DNA of 64,000 bases from Caulobacter sp. S45 (GCF_009765965.1 NZ_LMUL01000014.1:1358127-1422126); one strand, 5' to 3'; shown: positions 1 to 10,253, counted from the stretch's first letter. The notes: generated by a model from the letters alone, not told the origin. Numbers and translations: made by a program.

Positions 1-1
1 G

Positions 2-1783
2 CCGGGCGAAAAGATCCCAGTCTTCACCCGCTTTTCCACCGTCGCCGGCAACAAGGGCTCGGCCGACCTGGCGCGCGACGTGCGCGGGTTCGCGGTGAAG
101 TTCTACACCCAGGAAGGTAACTTCGATCTGGTCGGCAACAACATCCCGGTCTTCTTCATCCAGGACGCCATCAAATTCCCCGACCTGATCCACGCCGCTA
201 AGCAGGACCCCGATCGGGAGTTTCCGCAGGCGCAGACCGCCCACGACACCTTCTGGGATTACATCTCCCTGACGCCCGAGAGCATGCACATGATCATGTG
301 GATCATGTCCGACCGGACCATCCCGCGGAGCTATCGGATGATGGAGGGGTTCGGGGTCCACACCTTCCGGTTGGTGAACGCCAAAGGCCAGTCCACCTTC
401 GTCAAGTTCCACTGGCGCCCCAAGCTTGGCGCTCAGTCGGTGGTCTGGGACGAGGCGCTGAAAATCAACGGCGCCGATCCGGATTTCCACCGCCGCGACC
501 TTTGGGACGCCATCGACAGCGGCGACTTTCCCGAATGGGAGTTCTGTCTGCAAACCTTCACCCAGGAGCAGGCCGACAGCTTCGATTTCGACGTCCTGGA
601 TGCGACCAAATTGATCCCCGAGGAGATCATCCCGCTACGCGTGGTCGGGCGGATGGTGCTCGACCGCAACCCGGACAACTTCTTCGCCGAGACCGAGCAG
701 GTGGCCTATTGCACCGCCCACGTGGTGCCGGGCATCGACTTCACCAACGACCCGCTGCTGCAGGGGCGCCTGTTCTCCTACCAGGACACCCAGCTGAAAC
801 GCCTGGGCGGACCCAACTTCCACCAGATCCCGATCAACCAACCCAAGTGCCCGTTCCACAATCTGCAGCGGGACGGCCACATGCAGATGGGCGTGCCCAA
901 GGGCCAGGTGAACTACGAGCCCTCGACGCTTGGTCCCGACATCGCCCATGAGTCGGCCGAGACGGGCTATCGCACCTTCCCGGCCGAAGAGGCCGGCGAG
1001 CAGCTGCGGGTCAGGCCCGAGACCTTCGCCGATCACTTCACCCAGGCGCGGGTGTTCTTCGCCAGCCAGACCGTGCCGGAGCAGAACCACATCGTCTCGG
1101 CCTTGGTGTTCGAGCTCAGCAAATGCGTCGAGCCGCGCGTGCGCCAAGCCGTCCTGGCGCGGCTGGTCCACATCGACGAAACGCTCGCCGAGCGGGTCGC
1201 GGTCGGCCTAGGCCTGCGTGGGGAAATCGTCCCCGCGGACGCGCCGGTGCCGGCCAAGGCGATGGACCCCTCCCCCATGCTCAGCATCCTCGCCAAGGCC
1301 AAACCCACGTTGGAAGGCCGCAAGATCGGCTGTCTGGTCACCGACGGGGCGGACGGCGAGCTGATCACTGCGCTGAAGGCGGCGGCGCTGAAGGCCGGCG
1401 CCAAGTTCGAACTGATCGCGCCGACCGTAGGCGGGGTGATCACCGCGAGTGGCGAGGACATCCCCGCTGACCATAAGGTAGAGGGCGGCCCTTCGGTCCT
1501 ATTTGACGCGGTGGCGATCATCCCCTCACCCCAGGGCGGCGCAAAGCTGGCGCTTCAGGCTGAGGCGGTGAACTTCCTGCGGGACGCCTACGGCCACCTG
1601 AAGGTGATCGCCTATCTGCCGAGCGCGGCGCCGCTGCTGGTGAAGGCCGGCATATCGGACGCCAATCCGGACAGCGATGCGGGGTTGATTTCGCTGGAAA
1701 CGAACGCACCGGCCGACTTCATCGCGGCAGCCGCCGAAGGGCGGATCTGGGCGCGCGAGCCGACCGTGCGGCTCGTTCCCTAG
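2..1783 (+). CDS. katE: Large-subunit (HPII-type) catalase, 5' end outside window
   Basis: Decomposes hydrogen peroxide using heme. The frame is open from base 2, so the N-terminus, including the catalytic His region, lies upstream of the window. Visible are the catalytic Asn in VGNNIPVFF and the heme-ligand Tyr motif [12 protein letters not shown]. The last ~150 residues form a flavodoxin/DJ-1-like domain ([15 protein letters not shown] onwards) that marks the large-subunit clade. The next gene starts 6 nt after the stop, so co-transcription with the SemiSWEET and reductase genes is likely. Family assignment is firm; the katE symbol rests on the C-terminal domain. Confidence 0.93.
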   Translation, partial: PGEKIPVFTRFSTVAGNKGSADLARDVRGFAVKFYTQEGNFDLVGNNIPVFFIQDAIKFPDLIHAAKQDPDREFPQAQTAHDTFWDYISLTPESMHMIMWIMSDRTIPRSYRMMEGFGVHTFRLVNAKGQSTFVKFHWRPKLGAQSVVWDEALKINGADPDFHRRDLWDAIDSGDFPEWEFCLQTFTQEQADSFDFDVLDATKLIPEEIIPLRVVGRMVLDRNPDNFFAETEQVAYCTAHVVPGIDFTNDPLLQGRLFSYQDTQLKRLGGPNFHQIPINQPKCPFHNLQRDGHMQMGVPKGQVNYEPSTLGPDIAHESAETGYRTFPAEEAGEQLRVRPETFADHFTQARVFFASQTVPEQNHIVSALVFELSKCVEPRVRQAVLARLVHIDETLAERVAVGLGLRGEIVPADAPVPAKAMDPSPMLSILAKAKPTLEGRKIGCLVTDGADGELITALKAAALKAGAKFELIAPTVGGVITASGEDIPADHKVEGGPSVLFDAVAIIPSPQGGAKLALQAEAVNFLRDAYGHLKVIAYLPSAAPLLVKAGISDANPDSDAGLISLETNAPADFIAAAAEGRIWAREPTVRLVP

Positions 1784-1789
1784 ACCGGT

Positions 1790-2086
1790 ATGGCGCAGGC
1801 GCTCTTGGTCGACGGGCTTGGCGTCGCAGCGGCATGTTGCTCGATGGCGAGCTTCCTGCCGCAGCTGGTCAAGGTGATCCGCGAGCGGGACGCCTCCGCC
1901 GTTTCGCTGCAGATGTACGTGGTGACAGTGGTGGGGTTTTCGTTGTGGGCGCTCTACGGCGCCTTCCTGAAAAGCTGGCCGCTGATCGGCTCCAATCTCG
2001 TCAGCCTCTGTCTCTCGGCCTTGATCCTGGCCGCGAAGCTGAGGCTCGACGGGACGGAGCGCAAGCCAAATGACGAGAAGCGCTAG
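1790..2086 (+). CDS. SemiSWEET / PQ-loop family transporter
   Basis: A 98-residue three-helix half-transporter of the MtN3/saliva (SWEET) family, which dimerises in the membrane to move sugars. The PQ-loop signature is clear: FLPQLVKVIRERD at the end of helix 1, then SLQMYVVTVVGFSLWALYG. The length is typical for SemiSWEETs. It starts 6 nt after the catalase stop. The substrate cannot be read from sequence. A charged C-terminal tail (GTERKPNDEKR) follows helix 3. Confidence 0.85.
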   Translation: MAQALLVDGLGVAAACCSMASFLPQLVKVIRERDASAVSLQMYVVTVVGFSLWALYGAFLKSWPLIGSNLVSLCLSALILAAKLRLDGTERKPNDEKR

Positions 2087-2118
2087 TCGCGCCCCAACGC
2101 CAAGAGCAGAGGTGAGCC

Positions 2119-3057
2119 GTGACCGAGATCCTGGACTGCCTCATTATCGGCGGCGGGCCTGCCGGCCTCACCGCAGCGATCTACCTGGCGCGGTTTCATC
2201 TACGCGTCACGGTGGTCGATGCGGGCGCCAGTCGGGCCGGATTGATTCCTTGCAGCCGCAACGTGCCGGGATTCCCGGACGGCGTTTCAGGGCCGGAGCT
2301 TCTGCATCGGATGCGGCGGCAAGCCGAAGCGTATGGGGCGCATATTGAACGTGGTCGGGTGGATCGCGTGGGTGGAGGAGAGCGCTACTTCACCGCCGAA
2401 TATGACGATGCGGCTGTCGCCGCCAAGACCGTTCTCCTCGCCACCGGCGTCACCAACCGGCGACCAGAAATGCCGGCGGAGATTCACCATGCGGCGCTCC
2501 ACGCGGGGCGCCTGCGATACTGTCCCGTCTGCGATGGGTTCGAGGTCACCGATCAGAGGGTTGCGGTGATCGGGTCGGGCGATCACGGCGTTCGGGAGGC
2601 GGCGTTTCTGCGGGCCTACACGGCCGATGTGACGCTGATCGCCAACGCGGATCGCCACGATCTGGATAGCGTCCAGCGTCAGCAGTTGGAGTCGATCGGC
2701 GTCGCCGTTGTCGACGGGCCGGTTGCTAACTTCCGGCTGACCGAGGCCGGGCTGGCGTTCGACTGCGCAGAGGGCAGCGTCTGTTTCGACGCGGTTTACC
2801 CCGCGCTCGGCTCGGACGTGCATTCCGCGCTCGCGGCGGCCCTGAAGGCCGATTTGACGGCGGAGGGCTGCATCAAGGTCGATGCGCACCAGCGGACCTC
2901 TCAACCGGGCCTCTTCGCGGCAGGCGATGTGGTGATCGGCCTGGATCAAATCAGCCACGCTTGCGGCGAAGCTGGCGTCGCGGCGACAACGATCCGCAAC
3001 GATCTGGCGGCCGACCGGCCGCTGCTGCGGTCGCCGAAGCGCCGCGCATCCCCCTGA
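2119..3057 (+). CDS. Thioredoxin-reductase-like FAD/NAD(P)H oxidoreductase
   Basis: 312 residues. An N-terminal FAD dinucleotide fold ([10 protein letters not shown], ~11-20) is followed by the redox pair CPVC at 135/138 and a second nucleotide-binding motif (GSGDHG). The C-terminal FAD motif is LFAAGDVV. This is the TrxB architecture, but the protein diverges from housekeeping TrxB around the NADP-binding arginines, so the electron acceptor may not be thioredoxin. GTG start with purine-rich AGAGGTGAG upstream, 33 nt after the SemiSWEET gene. The three-gene order suggests a peroxide-response operon (inference). Confidence 0.85.
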   Translation: MTEILDCLIIGGGPAGLTAAIYLARFHLRVTVVDAGASRAGLIPCSRNVPGFPDGVSGPELLHRMRRQAEAYGAHIERGRVDRVGGGERYFTAEYDDAAVAAKTVLLATGVTNRRPEMPAEIHHAALHAGRLRYCPVCDGFEVTDQRVAVIGSGDHGVREAAFLRAYTADVTLIANADRHDLDSVQRQQLESIGVAVVDGPVANFRLTEAGLAFDCAEGSVCFDAVYPALGSDVHSALAAALKADLTAEGCIKVDAHQRTSQPGLFAAGDVVIGLDQISHACGEAGVAATTIRNDLAADRPLLRSPKRRASP

Positions 3058-3215
3058 GCTGAAGCGGCCGACCACGCAGCGTCGAAGGTCAAAGGAGCCG
3101 CCCCGCGCGAAGATGCCAGGACGATGGGTCTCGAACATCCTCTAGCCCGAGACGAACGACTGCAACTGGCCGACAGCTGTCCGGCGGCTTTTGGAACGTC
3201 AGTTTGCGGAACCGG

Positions 3216-4505
3216 TCATTCACATCGACGGTGCGAGCGGCTCGGGGTGGCTCTTAGCTGACCTTCGGAAGGTCCGCTGCCGCCCCCACTAGGGAGCCGT
3301 TCCGGACTGGCACCGAATGGCGCGTCCCACTTCTTCGAAAGATCAACCAAACGGTGAGATCGGTATCCACGACGGGCCAAGCTATTGGGCCTTTTGGCAG
3401 GCTTTGAGGCCGAACAGTCTGCCTCCTTGCCTGACTTTGGCCTCCCCTTCCCCTCACGCTGCTCGCGCTCTTCGCGGCTGAGCTGGCGGCTCACCTTGAT
3501 GAAGGACTTCACCGTCTCATCCTGCAGCGTCATCAAAATCCGCATCGCCACCGACTCATCGAGCTGGGGCCGCTCTACGAGCAGCAACATGGTGATCTGC
3601 GCCAGAGTGATCGCGGTGTTCTGACCTGGCTCGTGAAGACCGGCATTACTCGCCCCGGCAACGAGCCGTCGGGGATCGTTCAGCGATCCGTGTTCGAACG
3701 TAATCCCCTTGACGCCAGCGTGGACGTTGTGACTGGCTAGCTTGTAGTGCGACCGCATCTTCGAGCGCCCGGCGGCCTGCTGTAGCTCCACGAATGTCGG
3801 GTTCTTGTGACCAAGGTGCTTCGCCGCCCAGCCATAGCCACGCTCGAACTCAGGCCCGTACTACGCCACTGCTGCCGCGCAGAGCTGTTCGACATAGGCG
3901 GCCTCCGGCCTCAAGGGCGGCGCGTAGCCCAGCTCCTCATAGTTCTGTGCGTAGAGCTTGAGGCTGTTTCCCGCCTCTACGAATTCATGGGCCAGATACC
4001 GCTCGGCAAGCTCGTCGTCGTGGTCGCCGATCAGGGTCGCCACTACGCCAATTTCGTAGAGCGTCCGCCATCTGGCCATAGCACCGTCTGCGTATCCGTT
4101 CTCAAGCAAGGAAAGGATTTCGGCAGTGACCTGGCAGGCCCGCACATGGAGTTGCGAGAGGACGTACAGCTTGTGCCAGTTACGCTTGGCCTTGGAACGC
4201 TTGTTGCGCTGGTAGACCTCGCCACCTAGCTCCCGCGAGATCGCGAGCATCATGCGCAGCGAGTTTAGAGGCTCGCCCCAGCGGGTCTCTAGCCGCTCCT
4301 GAAAACCGCGATGTTCTTTGGTCTCCCAGGTGTACCGCTCCGGCCAAGTCCGTTTGAGCGTCTTCAACGCGGCCTTGGCGGTTCGCTTGCCCGCGTCCTC
4401 AACGACGTTCGGCAGCTCCAGAAGGCGATCAGTAGCTTGCGGGCCAGGGCGACAATCATCTTCTTGCGCCCGGTCGGCGCCGCCTCGGTTCGAAAGCGAT
4501 ACCAA
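3216..4505 (-). pseudogene. DUF5677-family gene interrupted by an in-frame TAG
   Basis: Reading right to left, the frame carries a DUF5677-like helical protein (MARWRTLYEIGVVATL, then LAHEFVEAGNSLKLYA). It stops at TAG (3861-3863) after LCAAAVA. The very next codons, in the same frame, continue the family pattern: YGPEFERGYGWAAKHLGH, then AAGRSKMRSHYKLASHNVHAG. One substitution (CAG or AAG to TAG) explains this. The 5' end runs into IS110 coding sequence near 4430, so the original N-terminus is probably missing. DUF5677 has no established biochemical role that I can cite. Either a pseudogene, a sequencing error or two ORFs. Confidence 0.7.
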
Positions 4506-4657
4506 GCCGCCAGGGCGCTGCCTTTTGGAACATCAGGAACCGCCAGGCCAACTGGATCAGACCGCGGCGCACCCGCGGGTTGCCGGACTTGGCCAGACCC
4601 TTCTCTCGTCGCCGGGCCCCGCTCTCGTCGGGCGAGCCGGTCAGGCCGGCGCGCGAC
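4430..4657 (-). mobile_element. IS110-family transposase C-terminal remnant
   Basis: The reverse strand encodes the typical IS110 C-terminal (transposase_20) pattern in two frames: [40 protein letters not shown], then after a one-base slip [11 protein letters not shown] and [16 protein letters not shown]. The slip lies in FQK/GS, where GGG appears reduced to GG. Only the last ~75 residues remain, with no inverted ends or full element. It lies between an SDR tail and the DUF5677 gene, so it marks an old rearrangement junction. Confidence 0.7.
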
Positions 4658-4942
4658 CACCAAGGCCGGCATCGTGGCCTTCACCAAGGCCTGTCCAAGC
4701 AGATGATCAAGAAGGGTGTGCGCGCCAACGTGGTGGCGCCGGGTCCGTTCTGGACGGCGCTTCAGCCCAGCGGCGGCCAAACCCAGGACATGATCCAAAA
4801 GTTCGGCGAAGAGTCGTCGTTTGGCCGTCCCGGTCAGCCGGTGGAGCTGGCGCCGATCTTCGTTTTGCTGGCCTCGCAGGACGGCAGCTACGTCACCGGC
4901 GAGGTCTATTCGGCGACCGGCGGATCCGAGGCGGTGGCTTAA
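4658..4942 (+). pseudogene. Short-chain dehydrogenase/reductase, C-terminal fragment
   Basis: Codes for the last ~95 residues of a classical [13 protein letters not shown] (the K of YxxxK context), then after a frameshift [39 protein letters not shown] and [13 protein letters not shown]. The slip near 4690 equals loss of one G (AAGGGCCTG to AAGGCCTG). The Rossmann fold and catalytic Ser/Tyr region are gone, replaced by the IS110 remnant. A good terminator follows the stop. Confidence 0.75.
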
Positions 4943-4995
4943 GTCCAGGTGTACGCTGCGGCGCGACCTCATGGGTCCGCCGCCGAGTGTGAGAG

Positions 4996-5022
4996 GAGCG
5001 GCGCCCAGGGCGCCGCTCTTTT
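4996..5022 (+). terminator. Rho-independent terminator
   Basis: A perfect 10-bp inverted repeat GAGCGGCGCC / GGCGCCGCTC with loop CAG is followed by TTTT. It lies 54 nt after the SDR fragment stop and ahead of the convergent GST gene. Confidence 0.75.
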
Positions 5023-5058
5023 GCGTCAGCGCGGTGCGTGATGATTGATCTGACGGCG

Positions 5059-5685
5059 CTAGGCCTTGGGAGGCGTCATTGGGCCGCCGATCTCAACCGC
5101 CCTGACGAAGGCCGGTCGCGATTTCAGCTGCTCAAGATAGGTTGTGAGAGCCGGATACTTCGCCAGCAGGCCACCGTGCGCCGCCATCTCGAGCAAATAT
5201 GAGAACTGGATGTCGGCGAGACTGAAGATTTCTCCGAGGAGATAGGGCCCCTGCCCGACCCCAGCCGCGACGTAGTCGAGGGTCTTGCTGATGGATGGGC
5301 CGGTAAAACGGTCCAGACCTTCCGTCAGACCGCCCGTCATCCCGCCGATCAACTTCAGCATGATCGGAAAGGCCGCCGAGCTCTCGACGTATTGAAGCCA
5401 CTCCTCATGGAGGTCGTGCTCGCGCGTTCCAGGTGCAGGCGCAAGCCGACCCTCGCCGTATTTGGCGTTGATGTAGTTGAGGATCACCGCGGACTCGGCG
5501 AGGATCAGATCGCCATCCTGAATGACTGGCGCCTTGCCGAGCGGATGGACCTTGGCCAGTTCGGGCGGCGCGCGAAACCGTTCATTTCGCTCATACTTGA
5601 CGAGATTGTACTTGAGGCCCAGCTCCTCCAGCAACCATAGCACTCGGCTTGAGCGGGAGAAGTTCAGGTGGTGAAGCGTGATCAT
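5059..5685 (-). CDS. Glutathione S-transferase family protein
   Basis: 208 residues. An N-terminal thioredoxin-like domain (SRSSRVLWLLEELGL; the cis-Pro and SNAIL-like region is KAPVIQDGDLILAESAVIL) is followed by an alpha-helical domain (PYLLGEIFSLADIQFSYLLE). This layout is typical of bacterial GSTs acting on electrophiles or peroxides in the cytoplasm. It is divergent from the dihydrolipoamide-dehydrogenase-like gene, with ~100 bp of shared upstream DNA. The substrate is unknown. Confidence 0.9.
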   Translation of the reverse strand: MITLHHLNFSRSSRVLWLLEELGLKYNLVKYERNERFRAPPELAKVHPLGKAPVIQDGDLILAESAVILNYINAKYGEGRLAPAPGTREHDLHEEWLQYVESSAAFPIMLKLIGGMTGGLTEGLDRFTGPSISKTLDYVAAGVGQGPYLLGEIFSLADIQFSYLLEMAAHGGLLAKYPALTTYLEQLKSRPAFVRAVEIGGPMTPPKA

Positions 5686-5787
5686 TGGGTCGCCGGCGCT
5701 GTGCGAATCTCAAAGCGGAACGAGACCGCGTCGTGAAGGTTCAGCCTTGATCGCGCCGGCTCCAGCGCGCGCCGGAGCAACAAGACC

Positions 5788-7206
5788 GTGCCTGACCTAT
5801 CCTGCGACGTCGCAATCATCGGCGCTGGAACGGCTGGCCTCGCCGCCGAACGGAGCGCGCGTCGATCCGGCGCGTCGACCCATCTGATCGATGACGGTTT
5901 TTCCGGAACCACCTGCACCACGGTGGGGTGCATGCCCTCCAAGCTGCTGATCGCCGCCGCCGACGCCGCCCACGCCGTTCGACAAGCCGAGGTGTTCGGT
6001 ATCGAGGCGCGCGGCCCGTTGATCGACGGTGCGGCGGTGATGGCGCGGCTGCGCCGTGAGCGTGACGGTTTCGTGGAGAGCGTGAAGCAGTCTTTCAGGG
6101 CGCTGCCCGAGGGGGTCGCGCTGACCGGGCGAGCCCGCTTCATTGACCGGACGACCTTGGATATCGGCGAAGGCCGCCGGGTGAGCGCTCGCGCCGTGGT
6201 GATCGCCACTGGGGCTGCGCCGAGCGAGCCCGAGGCGTTCGACGCGGTGAAGTCCCATGTGCTCACCAATGACACTCTGTTCGATCTGGAGACCCTGCCC
6301 CAATCCGTCGGGGTCGTCGGAGCGGGGCCGCTCGGCCTCGAACTCGCCCAGGCGCTCGCGCGACTAGGGGTCGAGGTCCAGGTGTTCGATCAATCCGAGA
6401 CGCTCGCCGTCCTGTCCGACCCTGAGGTCGCCAAGGATCTAAGGCGCATTCTGGAGCGTGAGTTTCCGATCCATCTTGGCGTCGCGCTTTCGGCAAGCTT
6501 GGCCGAAGGTGGCGTTCAATTGGCGTGGGCGGGCGACGCGCCCGGCGAACATCGATTCGACCGGATCCTTGTCGCCGCCGGCCGTCCGCCCCGGATCGAG
6601 GGGCTCGAGCTAACTCGCACGGGCGTCACCCTCGATGCGCACGGGAGCCCGTGCTTCGATCCCGCCACGCTACAATGTGACGGCTCCTCGATCTTCATCG
6701 CCGGCGACGCCGCCCACGACCAGCCGGTGCTGCACGTCGCGTCGGAGGAGGGCACGATCGCTGGGCACAATGCCGCGTCGTTTCCCAAGGTGACGCCCGG
6801 GAGGCGCACAACGCCTCTGGCGATCATGTTCACCGATCCGCCGCTGGCGGTCATCGGCGCGAAAAGACAGCCGGCTGATGGCAACCAGGTCGTCGGTGCC
6901 GCCTCCTACGAAGACCAGGGCCGGGCGAAGATGACTGCCCGCAACGCGGGCCTGGTGCATGTCTACGCCGATGTCGCCGATGGACGGCTGACCGGCGCAT
7001 CCATGGTCGGACCGGGGGTGGAGCACACCGCCCATCTGATCGCCTGGTCGATCCAGGAGGGCCGCACGGCGACGGAGATCCTCGACCTCCCGTTCTACCA
7101 CCCGACCTACGAGGAGGGGTTGAAGCCCGCGCTCCGGCAGATTTGCGAGACGATACATGCGCCGACGCCGGCCGATCGTGACCAGGGGATTCTTCCAGGA
7201 TCGTAG
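5788..7206 (+). CDS. Dihydrolipoamide-dehydrogenase-like flavoprotein disulfide reductase
   Basis: 472 residues of the class-I pyridine nucleotide-disulfide oxidoreductase family. FAD fold IIGAGTAGLAA (~10), redox-active CTTVGC (Cys43/Cys48), NAD motif VGAGPLGLELAQALARLG, second FAD motif IFIAGDAA, and the dimer-interface active-site motif YHPTYEE near residue 450. The redox motif has Thr-Thr-Val instead of the Leu-Asn-Val of true E3 subunits, and no PDH/OGDH genes are adjacent. It may therefore be a stand-alone disulfide, quinone or metal reductase. GTG start preceded by GGAG ~10 nt upstream. PAP2 follows after 34 nt. Confidence 0.88.
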   Translation: MPDLSCDVAIIGAGTAGLAAERSARRSGASTHLIDDGFSGTTCTTVGCMPSKLLIAAADAAHAVRQAEVFGIEARGPLIDGAAVMARLRRERDGFVESVKQSFRALPEGVALTGRARFIDRTTLDIGEGRRVSARAVVIATGAAPSEPEAFDAVKSHVLTNDTLFDLETLPQSVGVVGAGPLGLELAQALARLGVEVQVFDQSETLAVLSDPEVAKDLRRILEREFPIHLGVALSASLAEGGVQLAWAGDAPGEHRFDRILVAAGRPPRIEGLELTRTGVTLDAHGSPCFDPATLQCDGSSIFIAGDAAHDQPVLHVASEEGTIAGHNAASFPKVTPGRRTTPLAIMFTDPPLAVIGAKRQPADGNQVVGAASYEDQGRAKMTARNAGLVHVYADVADGRLTGASMVGPGVEHTAHLIAWSIQEGRTATEILDLPFYHPTYEEGLKPALRQICETIHAPTPADRDQGILPGS

Positions 7207-7240
7207 CCGCCGGTTAGACGCCGCAGAGGGGGGAGGTGAG

Positions 7241-7996
7241 ATGGACGAGAGCCCTACCGAACGCCAAGGACGCATGACGCCAATCACCGCCGAGCACACG
7301 CGATCGCCGCCCCCCGTCAGTATGCGTGCAGCCCGCTGGCTTTGGCCGCTGCTCGTGATCATGGCCCTCGGCGCGCTTGGACTCGTGGTCGGGCTGATAG
7401 ACGCCTTGGCTCACGGCGGATCGTTTCGGCTAGACCACGAGATCCTCCTCGCTCTGCGCAGGCCGGGCCATCTGAACCAGCCGATCGGGCCGGCCTGGCT
7501 GCTCCAGTCTGCGATCGACCTAAGCGCGCTTGGCGGCTTCACGCTTCAGTGGCTGCTTGGCGCGGCGTGCCTGCTGTTCATGCTGCAGATTCGCCAGCGC
7601 GCCGAAGCGGCCTGGTTGGCGGCCTCGATCTTGGGGGCATCCATCCTCAACGCGAGCTTGAAGTCGCTGCTCCACCGACCGCGCCCCGAACTCGTGCCGC
7701 ATCTCGCCGCCGTGTCGAACGCCAGTTTTCCAAGCGGGCACGCCATGATCTCGGCGGCCATCTATCTCACCATTGGGGCGATGCTCGCCGAGACGCAGCG
7801 GCGTCGCTCGACCCGGATCTTCCTGATGAGCTTCGCCGGTCTGCTCGTGCTGCTGATTGGGATAAGTCGGATCTACCTTGGCGTTCACTGGCCATCGGAT
7901 GTGCTGGCGGGGTGGTGCCTTGGGACAGTCTGGGCGCTGGCCGTGTTTGCGGTGAATCGAACCCTTCGCGCTCGGAAACTGCCCATCGCCCAATAG
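7241..7996 (+). CDS. PAP2-family membrane phosphatase
   Basis: ~251 residues with about six membrane segments. The three catalytic motifs are present: KSLLHRPRP, FPSGHA and SRIYLGVHWPSDVLAG. Such enzymes dephosphorylate lipid or isoprenoid phosphates at the membrane surface (phosphatidate, undecaprenyl-PP and similar). An upstream in-frame codon at 7157 would overlap the previous gene. ATG 7241 has a strong GGGGGGAGGTGAG site and is preferred. Likely co-transcribed with the reductase. Confidence 0.87.
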   Translation: MDESPTERQGRMTPITAEHTRSPPPVSMRAARWLWPLLVIMALGALGLVVGLIDALAHGGSFRLDHEILLALRRPGHLNQPIGPAWLLQSAIDLSALGGFTLQWLLGAACLLFMLQIRQRAEAAWLAASILGASILNASLKSLLHRPRPELVPHLAAVSNASFPSGHAMISAAIYLTIGAMLAETQRRRSTRIFLMSFAGLLVLLIGISRIYLGVHWPSDVLAGWCLGTVWALAVFAVNRTLRARKLPIAQ

Positions 7997-8193
7997 TGCG
8001 GCGTTGGCTCCGAATTTCGACGGAACAATCAACGTTGCCGGCGCTTAGCTTCGTGCTCGTGGATCAACACTGGGAGACGCCAAAGATAGTCATGCCACTG
8101 CTCGACCCCGGCACGCGCCTGTCAATGTCCCGCACCGGTCATTTCGGAAGGTCTTATCCGCGACTTTAGAGTGAAACGGGGCCTGTCTAGTCG

Positions 8194-10137
8194 ATGATAC
8201 GCCTGAGAAGACTCTGTGTCGTGACAAGCGTGGTGGCGGCGGCGGCCGTGGTCATGGTGCTGGCTGGGCTGCCCGTTGTCGTCACAGGCTTGAACCATGG
8301 CCTGTTCGATCGGGCGATCCAACGCGCCCTACGCCAGAAACTCGGCCGCAGCATTCAATTTTCCCACCTTGAGGTGCGCTTTCCAGGGCTTCATCCGACC
8401 CTGAGCGTTTCCGATCTCGTGATCGGCAGCCCACCGGCGATCAGTCCGGCCGACCTGCTGCGAACGCCGCGGCTCTGGGCGAGGCTGCAGATCCTTCCTC
8501 TTCTCGAGGGACAGCTCAGACCGACGGATCTGATGCTTCAGACACCGGTGCTGCATCTCGTGCGCCTGTCGCATAACCGGAACAACTACCGGATCGGCGC
8601 GGGCGGCCCCGGGCGATTTCTGTCCAAGACCCGGAGCCTTTCGATCGCTGCGGGCTCCGCGCAATTTGACGATCCGGAACGTCAGGTCGTGCTGAAGGTG
8701 CGCTTTTCCCACAGCGGCGATCCGACCGTAGCCTATCCCTTCCGGGTGAGCGGTGACGGCGTGGACAAGGGCTCCCCGCTCACACTCGTCGCCCAGGGTG
8801 CAGGGCTGAACCGGCGGCCGGTGGCGAAGCCGTATCCGCTGATCGCCCGACTGGTCGATGGGGCGACCCTCGTCGAGCTCGACGGATCCAGCATCCGTCC
8901 GTTCGATTTCAGTACGCTCGATGTGCAGGCGCACGTCTTCGGACCCAACCTCGCCGACCTGAGCTATCTCTTCAACCTGCACACGCCCAATTCCACGCCC
9001 TACGACGTCACGGCGCATGTCGAACGGGATGGGCCACGGATCCACGTCACCCACATCCGGGCGAAGCTGGGACGGAGCGACGCCGCCGGCGAGATTCTAT
9101 CCGACCATGTTTCGGGGCGTCGGAACATCCAGCTGAACCTGCGTTTCGGAACACTGTATCTGGAGGACGCGCGCGCCTTGATCGAGCCCAGGCCGCCGCA
9201 TGCGATCAGCCGGTCCCAGTCCGGCGCCGCGCCCAGGTCTCGACCTGGCCCCCTGCTGACCGAACGCCCCTTGCGGTTGGATGGATTGAAGGCGGCGAAT
9301 ATGGACGTCGCCCTCAAGATCGGGAACCTGGCCGGGGCGGCGGTCGCCGCGCGCGACATCCAGGCCCGCGCCCAGGTTAAGGACGGGCGTATGACCGCCG
9401 GGCCCATTGCTTTCAGCTTGGAACGGGCAGGACGCGGCCGGGCCTGGCTCACGCTCGACACGAGCCGGCCCGCGGCGCGCGTAACGCTGGCGGGATCGGT
9501 GACCGGGTTGCGGATCGAGTCCCTGAGCAAGCAGATGGGCAAGAGCCTGACCGGAACGCTGGACGCCGCCGTGCGCGTCGAAGGACGTGGCGCCTCGATG
9601 AAGGCGCTGGCGTCCGCAGCTCAAGGGCGGCTAGCGGTACAACTTCATGACGGCGCCTTCACCCGGTCGAAGGCGGACGCTCTGGCCGGCGATCTGGTGC
9701 ACGCGATTGGCCAATCGATCGGGGATCGGGACGCAAAGACCCCGCTGCAATGCGCTGTCGCTGACCTCGTCATTGCAAACGGATCGGTTCGGCCAGATCG
9801 GCTGACGATCGTGACGGCTGCCGGGGTCTCCCAGGGCGAGGGGTCGCTCTCCATTGGTCCTCAACGGCTGGCGCTGGAATTTCACGGCCAGCCGGCGCAG
9901 CGTCGCGTTCTGCAATTGAACGCCCCTGTGAGGGTCGTCGGCCCGATTGGGCATCCGAAGGTTCAGGTGCTCATGGGTCAAGTCCTCAAGCGCGAGGGCC
10001 CAAAGCGGCTCCTCGCCCTCGTCGTCAGTCCCATTGCGGGCCTGTTGCCGACGGCTGGACGATCCGCCCCACCGCCGAACTGCCGAGCCTTGCTCGATCA
10101 ATCCAAACATTTTGTAGGGCGACCCAGCCTCAGGTGA
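8194..10137 (+). CDS. AsmA-family protein
   Basis: 647 residues. One N-terminal membrane helix (residues ~8-30) is followed by a long beta-rich periplasmic region. The C-terminal part matches the AsmA pattern (AAQGRLAVQLHDGAF, LVIANGSVRPDRLTIVTA, GEGSLSIGPQRLALEFHG, VRVVGPIGHPKVQV). AsmA-like proteins are bridge-like proteins of the inner membrane linked to lipid transfer and outer-membrane assembly. 198 nt separate it from the PAP2 gene, enough for its own promoter. Both could act in envelope lipid handling (inference). Confidence 0.85.
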   Translation: MIRLRRLCVVTSVVAAAAVVMVLAGLPVVVTGLNHGLFDRAIQRALRQKLGRSIQFSHLEVRFPGLHPTLSVSDLVIGSPPAISPADLLRTPRLWARLQILPLLEGQLRPTDLMLQTPVLHLVRLSHNRNNYRIGAGGPGRFLSKTRSLSIAAGSAQFDDPERQVVLKVRFSHSGDPTVAYPFRVSGDGVDKGSPLTLVAQGAGLNRRPVAKPYPLIARLVDGATLVELDGSSIRPFDFSTLDVQAHVFGPNLADLSYLFNLHTPNSTPYDVTAHVERDGPRIHVTHIRAKLGRSDAAGEILSDHVSGRRNIQLNLRFGTLYLEDARALIEPRPPHAISRSQSGAAPRSRPGPLLTERPLRLDGLKAANMDVALKIGNLAGAAVAARDIQARAQVKDGRMTAGPIAFSLERAGRGRAWLTLDTSRPAARVTLAGSVTGLRIESLSKQMGKSLTGTLDAAVRVEGRGASMKALASAAQGRLAVQLHDGAFTRSKADALAGDLVHAIGQSIGDRDAKTPLQCAVADLVIANGSVRPDRLTIVTAAGVSQGEGSLSIGPQRLALEFHGQPAQRRVLQLNAPVRVVGPIGHPKVQVLMGQVLKREGPKRLLALVVSPIAGLLPTAGRSAPPPNCRALLDQSKHFVGRPSLR

Positions 10138-10253
10138 GCGGTGAGGCGCCGCCCTCCCCGGTCTCAGGCCTCCGCGCCGCTAAGGCTGGCCAACACACCC
10201 ACGATCATCAGGCCCGTTCGCCGCTGAGCCAGACGATCTAACCGTGGTTCTCG

